Below are positions 26,882 to 36,105 of a stretch of 64,000 bases of DNA, piece after piece. The stretch comes from CAYMUC01 sp964471865 (GTDB taxonomy: Bacteria; Actinomycetota; Acidimicrobiia; Acidimicrobiales; Ilumatobacteraceae). The notes under the pieces are model-generated. The model searched no databases. It saw only the letters and a list, made by a program, of their open reading frames with translations, and had not been told where the DNA came from. How positions within the stretch are numbered: position 1 is the first letter of the stretch; each line of letters opens with the position of its first letter. The position numbers were made by a program, and so were the translations under genes. Location: the NCBI GenBank assembly GCA_964471865.1, contig CAYYHU010000008.1:1-64000 (forward strand), written 5' to 3'.

Positions 26882-28594
26882 TCAGACCCCGGTGGATCCG
26901 AGCAGGTCCAGTTCCTCCGCGAGATACATCTCGCGGCACCGAGCTCGTTGCAGCTTGCCCGAGGAAGTCTTGGGCAGAGTTCCCGCCGCCACGAGCAACA
27001 CGTCGCGGGGCGGCAACCCACAGACGTCCAAAGTCGCGTGGTGAACCGCCTGACCGATCGCAGCGAGGTCTCCGCCTTTGGACTCGGCGACCACGACGAC
27101 GCTCTCTTTGCCTTTGTAGCCGTCCATCCCGAAGGCGATGACGTTGCCGGCGCGAACTCCCTCGACGAGCCCGACCGCCCGTTCGATGTCCTCGGGGAAG
27201 ACGTTGCGCCCGCCCACGATGATCACGTCCTTGATCCGACCGCACAGCACCAACTCGCCATCGAGGAGATAGGCGAGGTCTCCGGTGCAGAGCCAGTCCT
27301 GCCAGAACAACGCGTCGGTGGCCTCGGGTCTCTTGTAGTACCCAGGGGTCACCGAGGTCCCTCGGATGAGCAACTCACCCACATGCCGTTCGGGAAGTTC
27401 CTCTCGGGTCTCGGGGTCGACGACTTTCATCTCGAGTCCCGGAACCGCTCGACCCAACAGGGGCAGCCGTCTCGCCGTGAGCGCGTATTCGTCGGGGTCC
27501 TGCACCACGATGGGCTTAGCGATCCGGTCCCGTTCGAGAACCTCACGGTCCACGACATCACAAACGAGTCCCCGACCCCGTTCGGGGAAGGACCCTCCGA
27601 TGGCCACCTCGGCCATACCGAACGCCGGGAACACTCCCCCGGCCGAGAAACCGAAGCGTTCGGCCTCGGCCACGAATGCATCCACCGCTCGGGGGTCGAC
27701 GGGCTCGGCTCCCGACAACGCGAGCGTCAACGAGGACAGATCCAGCCCCTCAGCCCGCTTCAAGGCTCGGGTGGCGAGCACCCATGCAAAGTTCGGACCC
27801 GCCGTCGCGGTCCCGCGGTGGTCGCTGATCCAGCGCATCCATGCCAACGGCTTGGCCATGAAGTCCTGGGGCGCGGCCTGCACCAGCGAGGTTCCCGTGG
27901 TCAAAGGCAACGCCAAGAAACCGACCAGTCCCATGTCGTGGTAGAGCGGCAGCCACGACACCATCACGTCATCAGGTGACAACTGGGCGGCTTCACAGCA
28001 CGCATCGAGATTGGCGCGCAGCACCCGGTCGGGAATCATCACGCCTTTGGGTTCGCTGGTGGATCCACTCGTGTATTGCAGGATCACGAGCCGGTCCGGA
28101 TCGGCGTCGGGGCGTTCCCACCGTTCGGCTCCGGGTAGCCCAGGCGTGCCCGCAAGCACCGAGGCCATCGCATCAATCGGCGGGTCACCGGGTTCGGCCT
28201 GATAGAACGCGGCGAGGGCATCGTCGATGAGTACCAACTTGGCGTCACCATGGCGGATGCGGGTCCGGGTGCCTTCGATGAACGCGTCGAGGGATGCCAT
28301 CCGCATCGGCAGTGGCAGCACCATGCTCGCCGCCCCGGCGAGCCAGCAACCCTGAACGATGGTGATGAGAGCCCGAGAGGTCGGACCCAACACCGCCACA
28401 TGGTCCCCCGGCTCGATTCCCCGGGCCTGGAGAGCGGCTGCGACCGCTCGAGCCTCGGCGTGGAGTTGGGCGTAGCTCACCAAGGCGTCACCCTCGGCCG
28501 GTGCCACCGAGGCCCCCACGAACCGCACCCCATGGGGGCGTTCAGCCGCCGCTTCGAGGCGGGCGATGATGGACTCTTCACTCGTGGACGGCAT
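26882..28594 (-). CDS. Fatty-acyl-AMP ligase-like adenylating enzyme
   Basis: The 570-residue ANL-superfamily enzyme has the ATP-binding motif LQYTSGSTSEPKGV, WLPLYHDMGLVGF and FGMAEVAIGGSF, in the form seen in fatty-acyl-AMP ligases of the FadD32/FAAL28 type. The hinge motif GRIKDVIIVGGRNVFPEDIE and the C-terminal lysine region LPKTSSGKLQR follow. Such enzymes activate fatty acids for lipid or polyketide assembly. The ATG at 28594 has CAGGAG eight bases upstream; a much longer in-frame reading lacks conserved residues. It is divergent from leuS and is followed at 3 bp by the deacetylase gene. No acyl carrier protein or PKS gene is nearby. Confidence 0.9.
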   Translation of the reverse strand: MPSTSEESIIARLEAAAERPHGVRFVGASVAPAEGDALVSYAQLHAEARAVAAALQARGIEPGDHVAVLGPTSRALITIVQGCWLAGAASMVLPLPMRMASLDAFIEGTRTRIRHGDAKLVLIDDALAAFYQAEPGDPPIDAMASVLAGTPGLPGAERWERPDADPDRLVILQYTSGSTSEPKGVMIPDRVLRANLDACCEAAQLSPDDVMVSWLPLYHDMGLVGFLALPLTTGTSLVQAAPQDFMAKPLAWMRWISDHRGTATAGPNFAWVLATRALKRAEGLDLSSLTLALSGAEPVDPRAVDAFVAEAERFGFSAGGVFPAFGMAEVAIGGSFPERGRGLVCDVVDREVLERDRIAKPIVVQDPDEYALTARRLPLLGRAVPGLEMKVVDPETREELPERHVGELLIRGTSVTPGYYKRPEATDALFWQDWLCTGDLAYLLDGELVLCGRIKDVIIVGGRNVFPEDIERAVGLVEGVRAGNVIAFGMDGYKGKESVVVVAESKGGDLAAIGQAVHHATLDVCGLPPRDVLLVAAGTLPKTSSGKLQRARCREMYLAEELDLLGSTGV

Positions 28595-28708
28595 GAAACG
28601 GACTCCTGGGTGTAAGGCGTTCGACACCGGGGACCACGCTAGTGGCCACGGGCCCAACCCACCCGGATCGGGCCGGTGAGACCACAGGGGACCTACCATG
28701 ATCGGCCT

Positions 28709-31552
28709 ATGACCCAGGCCGACGACGCACCCCCTTTCCGGTACCGGGCCCGGCTCGCGCGCGAGATCGAAGACCGCTGGCAGCAACGCTGGCAGGACGA
28801 GGGAACCTTCCACACCGCCAACCCCGCAGGTCCGATGGCCGATGCCGACGCGTTGGGTGATCGACCCAAGATGTTCGTGCTCGACATGTTCCCCTACCCC
28901 TCGGGCGCCGGTCTGCATGTGGGCCACCCTCTGGGCTACATCGGCACCGACGTGTTCGGGCGCTTCCAGAGGATGTGTGGAGTCAACGTGTTGCACGCGT
29001 TGGGGTACGACTCCTTTGGACTACCGGCTGAACAACACGCCATCGCCACGGGAGTCCATCCTCGGGTGAACACCGAGGCCAACATTGCCAACATGCGTCG
29101 ACAGTTGCGTCGACTGGGACTTGCTCATGACGACCGTCGCAGCATCTCGACCACCGACGAGTCGTACTACCGCTGGACCCAGTGGATCTTTCTACAGATC
29201 TACAACTCCTACGTCGACGACAGGACCCACCGGGCTCGTCCGATCACCGATCTGATCGCCGACTTCGAACGCGGTGACCGCCCCACTCCCGATGGCCGAG
29301 CCTGGTCGACGCTGTCGAGCACCGAGCAGCACGCCATCATCGACGAATATCGACTCGCGTATCTCTCCGAGGCCCCCGTCAACTGGTGTCCGGGACTGGG
29401 GACGATCCTCGCGAACGAAGAAGTGACCGCTGAAGGCCGCAGCGATATCGGCAACTATCCGGTGTTCCGCAAGAACATGCGCCAGTGGATGATGCGCATC
29501 ACGGCCTATGCCGATCGCCTCCTCGAGGATCTCGATCATCTCGAGTGGCCCGACGCGATCAAGTTGATGCAACGCAACTGGATCGGGCGCAGCGAGGGCG
29601 CCGAGGTCCATTTCGCGAGCGATCACGGTCCGATCACGGTGTTCACCACGCGTCCCGACACGCTGTTTGGGGCATCGTTCATGGTTCTCGCTCCGGAACA
29701 CCCTCTGGTGCCCGCGCTCACCACCGCTGAGCAATCCGAGGCCGTGGAGGCCTATCGCCGTGCGGCGGCCGAGGCCGCTGACGCCGATCGCACCGATGAC
29801 GCCCGCGACAAGACCGGAGTCTTCACCGGTTCGTATGCGACGAACCCCGTCAACGGCGAGTCGATTCCGATCTGGATCGCGGACTATGTGCTGATGGGAT
29901 ATGGGACCGGGGCGATCATGGCGGTCCCCTGCGGTGATCAACGCGACTTCGAGTTCGCCCGGCGTTTCGGACTCGCGATCCCCGCGATCCAGGCAGCGAC
30001 GCAGACCTGGCTGAGCGAACGGGGCCTCGATGCCGGCGATGCCACGGTGACGGATCGTTGGCCCGAAGCGTTCGTGGGTGACGCCCCGTATGTCGCCTCG
30101 GCCAATGACACCTTGGTTCTCGATGGTCTGTCCTCGGTGGCCGAGGCCAAGTCTCGAGCGATCGCCTGGCTGATCGAACACGGTCACGGGAACTCGGCGG
30201 TCACCTATCGGTTGCGGGACTGGTTGTTTTCACGTCAGCGCTACTGGGGCGAACCGTTCCCGATCGTCTACGACGATGACGGCCGAGCCCATCCCGTGCC
30301 CGAGGACATGTTGCCGGTGCGACTCCCCGAACTCGAAGACTTCAAACCTCAGACCCTGGACCCCCACGATGACGTCACCGATCCGATTCCACCTCTGGCT
30401 CGGGTCACGGACTGGGTGGACGTCGAGATGGATCTCGGTGACGGTCCGGGTCGCTACCGACGCGAAATCAACGTCATGCCCCAATGGGCGGGTAGTTGCT
30501 GGTACGAGTTGCGGTATCTCGACCCCGACAATGACGACGTGTTCGTGGATCCCGCCGTCGAGAAGTACTGGATGGGTCCCCGCCATGAGGGCCATACCGG
30601 AGGCGTCGATCTCTATGTCGGTGGGGTCGAGCATGCCGTGTTGCACTTGCTCTACGCCCGGTTCTGGCACAAGGTGCTGTTCGATCTCGGACATGTCTCG
30701 AGTCGGGAGCCGTTCCATCGGCTGTTCAACCAGGGCTACATCCAGGCCTTCGCCTACCGCGACGCCCGCGGCCAGGCCGTTCCCGCGGCGGAGGTCGAAG
30801 AAGCCGACGGGGGCTACGTGTGGCGGGGAGAACCCGTCACCCGCGAGTACGGCAAGATGGGCAAGAGCCTCAAGAACATTGTGACGCCTGATGAGATGTA
30901 CGACGAGTACGGCGCCGACACGTTCCGGTTGTATGAGATGTCCATGGGCCCCCTCGAGGCCTCGCGGCCGTGGAACACACGTGATGTGATCGGGATGCAG
31001 CGGTTCCTCCAACGGGTGTGGCGCAACATCGTCGATGAGGACACCGGGGTGCTGATCGTCGATGAGGAACCCGCTGATGAGGACCTGCGTCGCCTCATGC
31101 ACCGCACCATCGACGGGGTGCGCTCCGATATGGCAGGGCTGCGGTTCAACACCGCGATCGCCAAGCTGATCGAACTCAACAATGCTCTCACCCCGGTGGT
31201 CGCGAACCGCCGTAGAAGTCCGCGAGAGATCGTCGAAGCGCTCGTGATCATGCTCGGACCCCTCGCCCCCCACGTCGCGGAGGAACTCTGGGAGCGCCTC
31301 GGACACGATGGTGGGCTGACCTATGTGGCGTTCCCCGTGGCCGATCCCGCCTGGCTGATCGCCGACACGATCGAGATTCCGGTTCAGGTCAACGGCAAGG
31401 TCCGAACTCGGGTGGTGCTCGACGCCGACGCCGATGAGGCCACGATGAGAGCCGCGGCGCTCGGCGATGACAAGGTCCAAGCGGTCCTCGCAGGAGCCGA
31501 ACCTCGCAAGGTGATCGTCGTTCCCGGCCGGATGATCAACATCGTCGCCTGA
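28709..31552 (+). CDS. leuS: Leucyl-tRNA synthetase
   Basis: This is the 947-residue class Ia synthetase charging tRNA-Leu. The HIGH-type motif appears in FPYPSGAGLHVGHPLGYIG, the editing domain has TTRPDTLFGASFMVLAPEHP, and the KMSKS-type loop reads KMGKS (in YGKMGKSLKN), the usual actinobacterial variant. The C-terminal domain ends VIVVPGRMINIVA. The ATG was chosen because the actinobacterial family starts close to FRYRARLAREIEDRWQ, and the upstream reading is not conserved. It is divergent from the acyl-AMP ligase gene. Confidence 0.96.
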   Translation: MTQADDAPPFRYRARLAREIEDRWQQRWQDEGTFHTANPAGPMADADALGDRPKMFVLDMFPYPSGAGLHVGHPLGYIGTDVFGRFQRMCGVNVLHALGYDSFGLPAEQHAIATGVHPRVNTEANIANMRRQLRRLGLAHDDRRSISTTDESYYRWTQWIFLQIYNSYVDDRTHRARPITDLIADFERGDRPTPDGRAWSTLSSTEQHAIIDEYRLAYLSEAPVNWCPGLGTILANEEVTAEGRSDIGNYPVFRKNMRQWMMRITAYADRLLEDLDHLEWPDAIKLMQRNWIGRSEGAEVHFASDHGPITVFTTRPDTLFGASFMVLAPEHPLVPALTTAEQSEAVEAYRRAAAEAADADRTDDARDKTGVFTGSYATNPVNGESIPIWIADYVLMGYGTGAIMAVPCGDQRDFEFARRFGLAIPAIQAATQTWLSERGLDAGDATVTDRWPEAFVGDAPYVASANDTLVLDGLSSVAEAKSRAIAWLIEHGHGNSAVTYRLRDWLFSRQRYWGEPFPIVYDDDGRAHPVPEDMLPVRLPELEDFKPQTLDPHDDVTDPIPPLARVTDWVDVEMDLGDGPGRYRREINVMPQWAGSCWYELRYLDPDNDDVFVDPAVEKYWMGPRHEGHTGGVDLYVGGVEHAVLHLLYARFWHKVLFDLGHVSSREPFHRLFNQGYIQAFAYRDARGQAVPAAEVEEADGGYVWRGEPVTREYGKMGKSLKNIVTPDEMYDEYGADTFRLYEMSMGPLEASRPWNTRDVIGMQRFLQRVWRNIVDEDTGVLIVDEEPADEDLRRLMHRTIDGVRSDMAGLRFNTAIAKLIELNNALTPVVANRRRSPREIVEALVIMLGPLAPHVAEELWERLGHDGGLTYVAFPVADPAWLIADTIEIPVQVNGKVRTRVVLDADADEATMRAAALGDDKVQAVLAGAEPRKVIVVPGRMINIVA

Positions 31553-31571
31553 GCGAGCCGCGTCGACGAGG

Positions 31572-31619
31572 CGCCACCGACACGAGGGCTACTCGGAACC
31601 GGGCGTCACCCCGGTGGCG
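31572..31619. terminator. Possible hairpin between leuS and the amidotransferase gene
   Basis: Arms CGCCACCG (31572-31579) and CGGTGGCG (31612-31619) are perfectly complementary and separated by 32 nt. The right arm lies in the 3' end of the convergent amidotransferase gene. The large loop makes it weak as a terminator, but its position between convergent genes is suitable. Confidence 0.3.
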
Positions 31620-32283
31620 AATCCGAATTGACCTCGCTCCAGAACCGATCGAGGAGCGCGTGCGTGCGCGTCGCGAGGCCCTCATCGTCACCCGCCATGG
31701 CCTCGGCGATGGGGCCCCAATACTCCTCGGGTTGAGCGAGCACGCGGCCGACCTGAACCAGTGAGGCCGAGGAGAACTCGATATGGGCCTGAGACCCCCA
31801 GGCTCGGCCTCGGCGAAACATCAGATCCGCATGAGCCAACCGGGCCACCACCGAGGAATCCGCGGGCGCAGTGATCGCGTCCTCATGCCATAGCGGCCAT
31901 CGACCTTCGACTTCGCGCGGCGCGTCGGGGCCGCAGTCGAATTCGCGGTATCCGCGCACCGTGGTCTCCATGCGCGTCACCGAACCGCCGGTGGCTCGAG
32001 CGAGAACCTGAGCACCGAAGCAGATGCCGAAATACGGCCGACCTTGGCCCACCCACTGCCCGACGAGATCGACTTCGCGACCTGCGGGTGCCTGGCAGTA
32101 TCCCGTGGCCACCGAGGTGGACGAGCCGGTGGCGACCAGTAGATCGGCGAGAGGAAACGAGGCTGGTTGATCCTCCCGGTAGAGACGCACCTGATCGAAT
32201 CCACACCGATCGAGCCACGTTCCGAGGTGGCCGAGGTGACGGTGGAACTCGTCGTCATGGGTGAGTACCACTGCGGTCGCCAC
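31606..32283 (-). CDS. Class I glutamine amidotransferase domain protein
   Basis: This is a 225-residue stand-alone GATase-1 fold. The nucleophile elbow is YFGICFGAQVLA (Cys in GICFG), the catalytic His-Glu lies in WGSQAHIEFSS, and LADLLVATGSSTSVA gives the early strand. It resembles GMP-synthase-like amidotransferases of unknown acceptor, some of which are gamma-glutamyl hydrolases. No partner synthase domain is adjacent. A small membrane protein and a phosphatase gene lie immediately upstream on the same strand, 12 bp away, and may be co-transcribed. Confidence 0.82.
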   Translation of the reverse strand: MATAVVLTHDDEFHRHLGHLGTWLDRCGFDQVRLYREDQPASFPLADLLVATGSSTSVATGYCQAPAGREVDLVGQWVGQGRPYFGICFGAQVLARATGGSVTRMETTVRGYREFDCGPDAPREVEGRWPLWHEDAITAPADSSVVARLAHADLMFRRGRAWGSQAHIEFSSASLVQVGRVLAQPEEYWGPIAEAMAGDDEGLATRTHALLDRFWSEVNSDSPPG

Positions 32284-32295
32284 CCCGACATCCTG

Positions 32296-32736
32296 TCACG
32301 TCATCTGAGCGACCATGACCGCCATCACCACGGCCCGACCACTCCAGGCCGCGGTGCGCCACCAGTTCGTGACCACGAGTCGTCGTGCCGCCCCGGCATC
32401 GCCACGGTCGCTCATCGCCATATGCAACGGAACCGACACCCACATGGTGACACCGAGCGCCACGCCCAGAAGTCCCGCCGCGATCCACGGTCCGAGCAGA
32501 TCGACGCCATCGGGTCGCCGTAGCAACAGCACCAGGGTCGTGATCCCCTCGACGGCCATGGGTGGGCCCACCACGACCGTGGTCCGCCATCGATGGTCTC
32601 GCGACACCGCCGAGACCGATTCGGCGGGCACGGTGGCCAGCATCGGATAGTGCACGATCTGCACGAACCAGATGACTCCGGTCATCACCGCCGAGGCGAT
32701 GGCGCCGGCGAGCACCGCGAGTTCGGGGACCGTCAC
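32296..32736 (-). CDS. Four-helix membrane protein, unknown family
   Basis: The 146-residue protein has about four hydrophobic helices: VLAGAIASAVMTGVIWFVQ, VVVGPPMAVEGITTLVLLL, IAAGLLGVALGVTMWVSV, and the C-terminal segment. Conserved-looking polar residues sit in the membrane: QIVHYP after helix 1 and DHRWRTT before helix 2. The pattern reminds me of a widespread uncharacterised membrane family found beside metabolic genes, but I cannot name it. The start overlaps the phosphatase stop (ATGA) and the amidotransferase follows closely. Confidence 0.7.
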   Translation of the reverse strand: MTVPELAVLAGAIASAVMTGVIWFVQIVHYPMLATVPAESVSAVSRDHRWRTTVVVGPPMAVEGITTLVLLLRRPDGVDLLGPWIAAGLLGVALGVTMWVSVPLHMAMSDRGDAGAARRLVVTNWWRTAAWSGRAVVMAVMVAQMT

Positions 32737-33500
32737 GAGATCAACGCATCTCTCAGCCGGTCGGGAGTGTCAGATCGCATCGGAAACGACATGGCCCAGT
32801 CCACAGGACTGCCGTGACGCGCCGTGACCCGATCGAGAAGAATTTCCATGGTCGCGCCAGGCGCGTGGAACAACACCTCAGGAAGGATCCTCAAGTCGAC
32901 GTCGTCATGACGGGGAGCATCGATGATGCGCTGGCGGCGAGCTCGCGCCGGAGCGTCCGAGCGGGCGTATTCCGCGATGATCTCCTCGGTCTCGATTCCG
33001 CACAGGATCTGCACGAGAGCCACGGTCAGCCCGGTGCGGTCCTTGCCATAGGCGCAATGCACGAGCGCAGGACCTTCCTGCACGGTTTCGGCGAGATCGT
33101 CGAGCACGACCCCCATCTGGTCGCGTCCACGCTCCAACATGTCCTCGTAGAGATCGGCGAGGTGATCCGGTGTCGTCATCACCGGCGGTTCGTCCCGGTT
33201 GATGACCTGGTCCACCATCGGTCGCCACCGGGTGCGCTCCGGGGTGAGAAAGCCCGGGCTGCGACGAACCTGGGCTTCCTGGCGAAGGTCGATCGCGACG
33301 ACGAGACCCAAAGAGGCCACGGTCTCACGTCCACGATCGGTGAGGCGCACCGGATCGTCGGAGCGATACAGGACTCCCGATCGCAGTCCCGATCCCGGCT
33401 GTGCCGCTCCGGCATCGCGAAAGTTGAAACACCCGTCGACATCGACATGTCCCTGCGCCAACGAAGCCGACGAGGGTGAGGGGAGATCGGAGGTGGTCAT
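32733..33500 (-). CDS. Tyrosine-phosphatase-like protein (Y_phosphatase3 type)
   Basis: This is a 255-residue CX5R phosphatase. The P-loop is HCAYGKDRTG, with the nucleophile Cys and the phosphate-binding Arg both present. The N-terminal FNFRDAGA and GVLYRSDDPVRLTDRG match the bacterial PtpB/LipA-like group that acts on phosphotyrosine or phosphoinositides. The predicted start MTTSDLP (33500) is followed by a short low-complexity stretch; a longer reading upstream lacks support. The stop overlaps the membrane-protein start. It is divergent from the aldo/keto reductase gene, with 89 bp between. Confidence 0.85.
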   Translation of the reverse strand: MTTSDLPSPSSASLAQGHVDVDGCFNFRDAGAAQPGSGLRSGVLYRSDDPVRLTDRGRETVASLGLVVAIDLRQEAQVRRSPGFLTPERTRWRPMVDQVINRDEPPVMTTPDHLADLYEDMLERGRDQMGVVLDDLAETVQEGPALVHCAYGKDRTGLTVALVQILCGIETEEIIAEYARSDAPARARRQRIIDAPRHDDVDLRILPEVLFHAPGATMEILLDRVTARHGSPVDWAMSFPMRSDTPDRLRDALIS

Positions 33501-33589
33501 GATCCGAGTCTGTCCTGGCGAGGGCGTCGCCGACGAAGTGCTGCGCGCTGACCCCGCGATCCGTCCTGATCGGCGCGGTACCCTCGGGC

Positions 33590-34468
33590 ATGCTCCAACG
33601 CCGTGCTTTCGGATCGACCGGCCACCTGTCGTCACGGGTCATCTTCGGCGCAGCGGCCCTGGGGGCCATGAGCCCCGCTCGTGCCGAAGCGACGTTGACA
33701 ACCGCTGTCGAGGCCGGGATCAACCACATCGATACCGCCGCGTCGTATGGGAGATCCGAGGAACTGCTGCGCCCCTTTCTCGACCAGCATCGCCACGAGG
33801 TGTTCCTCGCGACCAAGACCGGTGAACGCACAGCGACTGGAGCACGTGCCGAACTCGAACGATCCCTCGAGCGTCTCGGCGTCGAGACGATCGACCTGAT
33901 CCAACTCCACAACCTGGTGGAACCCGAGGAACTCGATGCCGTTCACGAACGCAACGGCGCCGTGTCGGCGCTGATCGCGGCGCGAGACGAGGGCCTGGTT
34001 CGCTTCATCGGTATCACCGGCCACGGGCTGCGTATCCCCCGAGCCCATCTCGTCAGCCTGGACCGGTTTCCCTTCGACAGCGTGCTGGTGCCCTGGAACC
34101 ATGTGTTGGCTGCCAATGACACCTATCGAGGGGACGCGCAGCATCTCTTCGATGTCTGCACCGAGCGCGGCGTCGCGATCCAAACGATCAAATCCGTGGC
34201 GAGGCGCCGTTGGACCGAGGGCGATATGAGTCCCCACTACGCGTGGTACGAACCACTGCCCAGCGGTGAGGCCCTCGATCGTGCGGTGGGCTTCGTTCTC
34301 GCCGATGACCGTCTGTTTCTCAACTCCTCGAGCGATGCTCGGCTTCTCGGGGCGATCCTCGCCGCGGCGCAGCACCAGGTCGAACCCGATGACGAGGATC
34401 TGCGCATCGATCGCCGAGAACTCGACATGACCCCTCTCTTCGATGGCGAACGCCTCGAGAGGATCTGA
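33590..34468 (+). CDS. Aldo/keto reductase
   Basis: The 292-residue NADPH-dependent AKR barrel has the catalytic tetrad Asp/Tyr in DTAASYGRSEELL, Lys in LATKTG and His in IQLHNL. GITGHGLRIPRAHL and RGVAIQTIKSVARRRW occupy the later strands; the latter matches a small AKR subgroup that can carry ferredoxin-like tails, absent here. The substrate is unknown. The start is an ATG 89 bp from the divergent phosphatase start. It precedes the gamma-glutamyltransferase gene by 41 bp. Confidence 0.87.
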   Translation: MLQRRAFGSTGHLSSRVIFGAAALGAMSPARAEATLTTAVEAGINHIDTAASYGRSEELLRPFLDQHRHEVFLATKTGERTATGARAELERSLERLGVETIDLIQLHNLVEPEELDAVHERNGAVSALIAARDEGLVRFIGITGHGLRIPRAHLVSLDRFPFDSVLVPWNHVLAANDTYRGDAQHLFDVCTERGVAIQTIKSVARRRWTEGDMSPHYAWYEPLPSGEALDRAVGFVLADDRLFLNSSSDARLLGAILAAAQHQVEPDDEDLRIDRRELDMTPLFDGERLERI

Positions 34469-34509
34469 ACGGATCGACACCGTCACGAGGCCGGGTACGG
34501 TTCCGGGCC

Positions 34510-36075
34510 GTGAACCCTCTCCCCCACAGTTCGGTCCGAGCCCGAGATCATCTCGTCGCAGCGGCTGATCATCTCGCCGCCCACGCCGGCGGCGTGATGT
34601 TCCAACGAGGAGGTAACGCCGTCGACGCGGCGATCGCAACGAATGCTGCGATCGCGGTGACGGGACCTCATCTCTGTGGCCTCGGCGGAGACCTCTTCGC
34701 GCTCGTGCACACCCCCACGGGCGTACACGCCCTCAATGCCAGTGGCCGGGCCGGTTCAGGGGTGGATGCAGAAGTCATGCGCTCCGAGCGTCACTCGTCG
34801 ATGCCGTTGCGCCACGACATCCGTTCGGTGACGGTTCCGGGATGTGTCGATGGTTGGATCGCCCTGCACGAACAGTTCGGTTCGTTGTCCCTCGAGGAAA
34901 TCCTGGCGCCCGCGATCCACCTCGCCGCCGAGGGTTTCCCAGCGAGTCCATTGCTCATCGCAGCGATCGAACGACTCGATGATCGAGCCCGGGTGAATCT
35001 CGGTGAACTCGTCGCTCAAGCCGATCGAGTCGGCGCCCTGGTTCGTCGACCTGGAGTGGCGGCGACGCTGCGCTCGATCGCCCACACCGGCCGCAACGGC
35101 TTCTATGGCGGGGATTTCGGACGTGGACTGGTGGACATGGGCGCTGGAGTCTTCGATCCCGCCGATCTCGACACTCCCCTCGCCACCTGGGAGGCCCCTC
35201 TCACCCGTCGAGTCTTCGGTGTGGACCTCCACACGATTCGGCCGAACTCCCAGGGCTATCTGACCCTCGCAAGCGCCCTCGTGGCCGAACGCCATGGACT
35301 TCTCGACCCCGATGATCCCCAGGGCGTCCATCGACTCGTCGAAGCCTCTCGCATCGCCGGTTTCGACCGCCCTGATGTCCTTCATGAACACGCCGAGGCA
35401 GATGAACTCCTCGATGCAATCCTGGCGCGAAGCCAGGGCGTCGATCTGGACCGGGCCGGGTCGCATGATCTTGCGTCGAATCAGGGGGACACGACCTATC
35501 TGTGCACGGCTCAACGCGGTGGACTCGCGGTGTCGCTGATCCAGTCGAACGCCTCCGGGTTCGGGTCCTGGCTCGTCGAACCTCGAACCGGCATCAACCT
35601 GCACAACCGGGGTCTCGGGTTCTCTTTGGTGCCGGGCCATCCGGCCGAGCTCGGCCCCGGCCGCCGGCCTCCCCACACGTTGTCTCCGGCCCTCGCCACC
35701 GATGGTGATGCACTCGCAGCGGTTCTGGGCACGATGGGTGGAGACGCCCAACCCCAGATCGTGTTGCAGATCGCGTCGCGACTCTTCGGCCGCGGACACT
35801 CACCGGCCCAGGCCATCAACGCCCCCCGGTGGACCCTGTCGGGTCCGGTCACCGGATTCGACACCTGGGACGTTCTCTCCGCCCAGACCCTCGATCTCGA
35901 AGGTCACGCGCCCCCCGACTGGGACGAGGCGTTACGCCGACTCGGTCACCGGGTCCGGCGGTTGCCGGCCTGGGACGTGAACTTCGGTCATGCCCATGTG
36001 ATCCGTGTCGAGGACGACGTCCTCGCCGGAGCTGCGGATCCACGCGCACGCGTGGGTGGAGTCATCGGTTGGTGA
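34510..36075 (+). CDS. ggt: Gamma-glutamyltransferase family protein
   Basis: The 521-residue Ntn-hydrolase is made as a precursor that cleaves itself at Thr in GDTTYLCTAQRGG (about residue 328), giving large and small subunits. The N-terminal GGNAVDAAIATNAAIAVTGPHLCG and the C-terminal GGDAQPQIVLQI match the Ggt family. I see no signal peptide, so it is probably cytoplasmic and may hydrolyse a gamma-glutamyl or cephalosporin-like amide rather than periplasmic glutathione. A GTG start was used. It is convergent with the bicupin gene. Confidence 0.9.
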   Translation: MNPLPHSSVRARDHLVAAADHLAAHAGGVMFQRGGNAVDAAIATNAAIAVTGPHLCGLGGDLFALVHTPTGVHALNASGRAGSGVDAEVMRSERHSSMPLRHDIRSVTVPGCVDGWIALHEQFGSLSLEEILAPAIHLAAEGFPASPLLIAAIERLDDRARVNLGELVAQADRVGALVRRPGVAATLRSIAHTGRNGFYGGDFGRGLVDMGAGVFDPADLDTPLATWEAPLTRRVFGVDLHTIRPNSQGYLTLASALVAERHGLLDPDDPQGVHRLVEASRIAGFDRPDVLHEHAEADELLDAILARSQGVDLDRAGSHDLASNQGDTTYLCTAQRGGLAVSLIQSNASGFGSWLVEPRTGINLHNRGLGFSLVPGHPAELGPGRRPPHTLSPALATDGDALAAVLGTMGGDAQPQIVLQIASRLFGRGHSPAQAINAPRWTLSGPVTGFDTWDVLSAQTLDLEGHAPPDWDEALRRLGHRVRRLPAWDVNFGHAHVIRVEDDVLAGAADPRARVGGVIGW

Positions 36076-36097
36076 TCACCCTGGGATGATGGGTGAT
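36075..36097. terminator. Bidirectional terminator-like hairpin
   Basis: Perfect 7-bp arms ATCACCC (36075-36081) and GGGTGAT (36091-36097) enclose a 9-nt loop between the convergent ggt and bicupin genes. There is no T tract. Confidence 0.45.
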
Positions 36098-36105
36098 ACC
36101 GAAGG

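Noticed and set aside
26126..27979. 617-codon open frame on the plus strand
   Set aside because: It lies fully antisense to the deacetylase and acyl-AMP ligase genes, has no domain content and reflects high GC.
30868..30882. KMGKS instead of KMSKS in LeuRS as an odd mutation
   Set aside because: This variant is usual in actinobacterial LeuRS.
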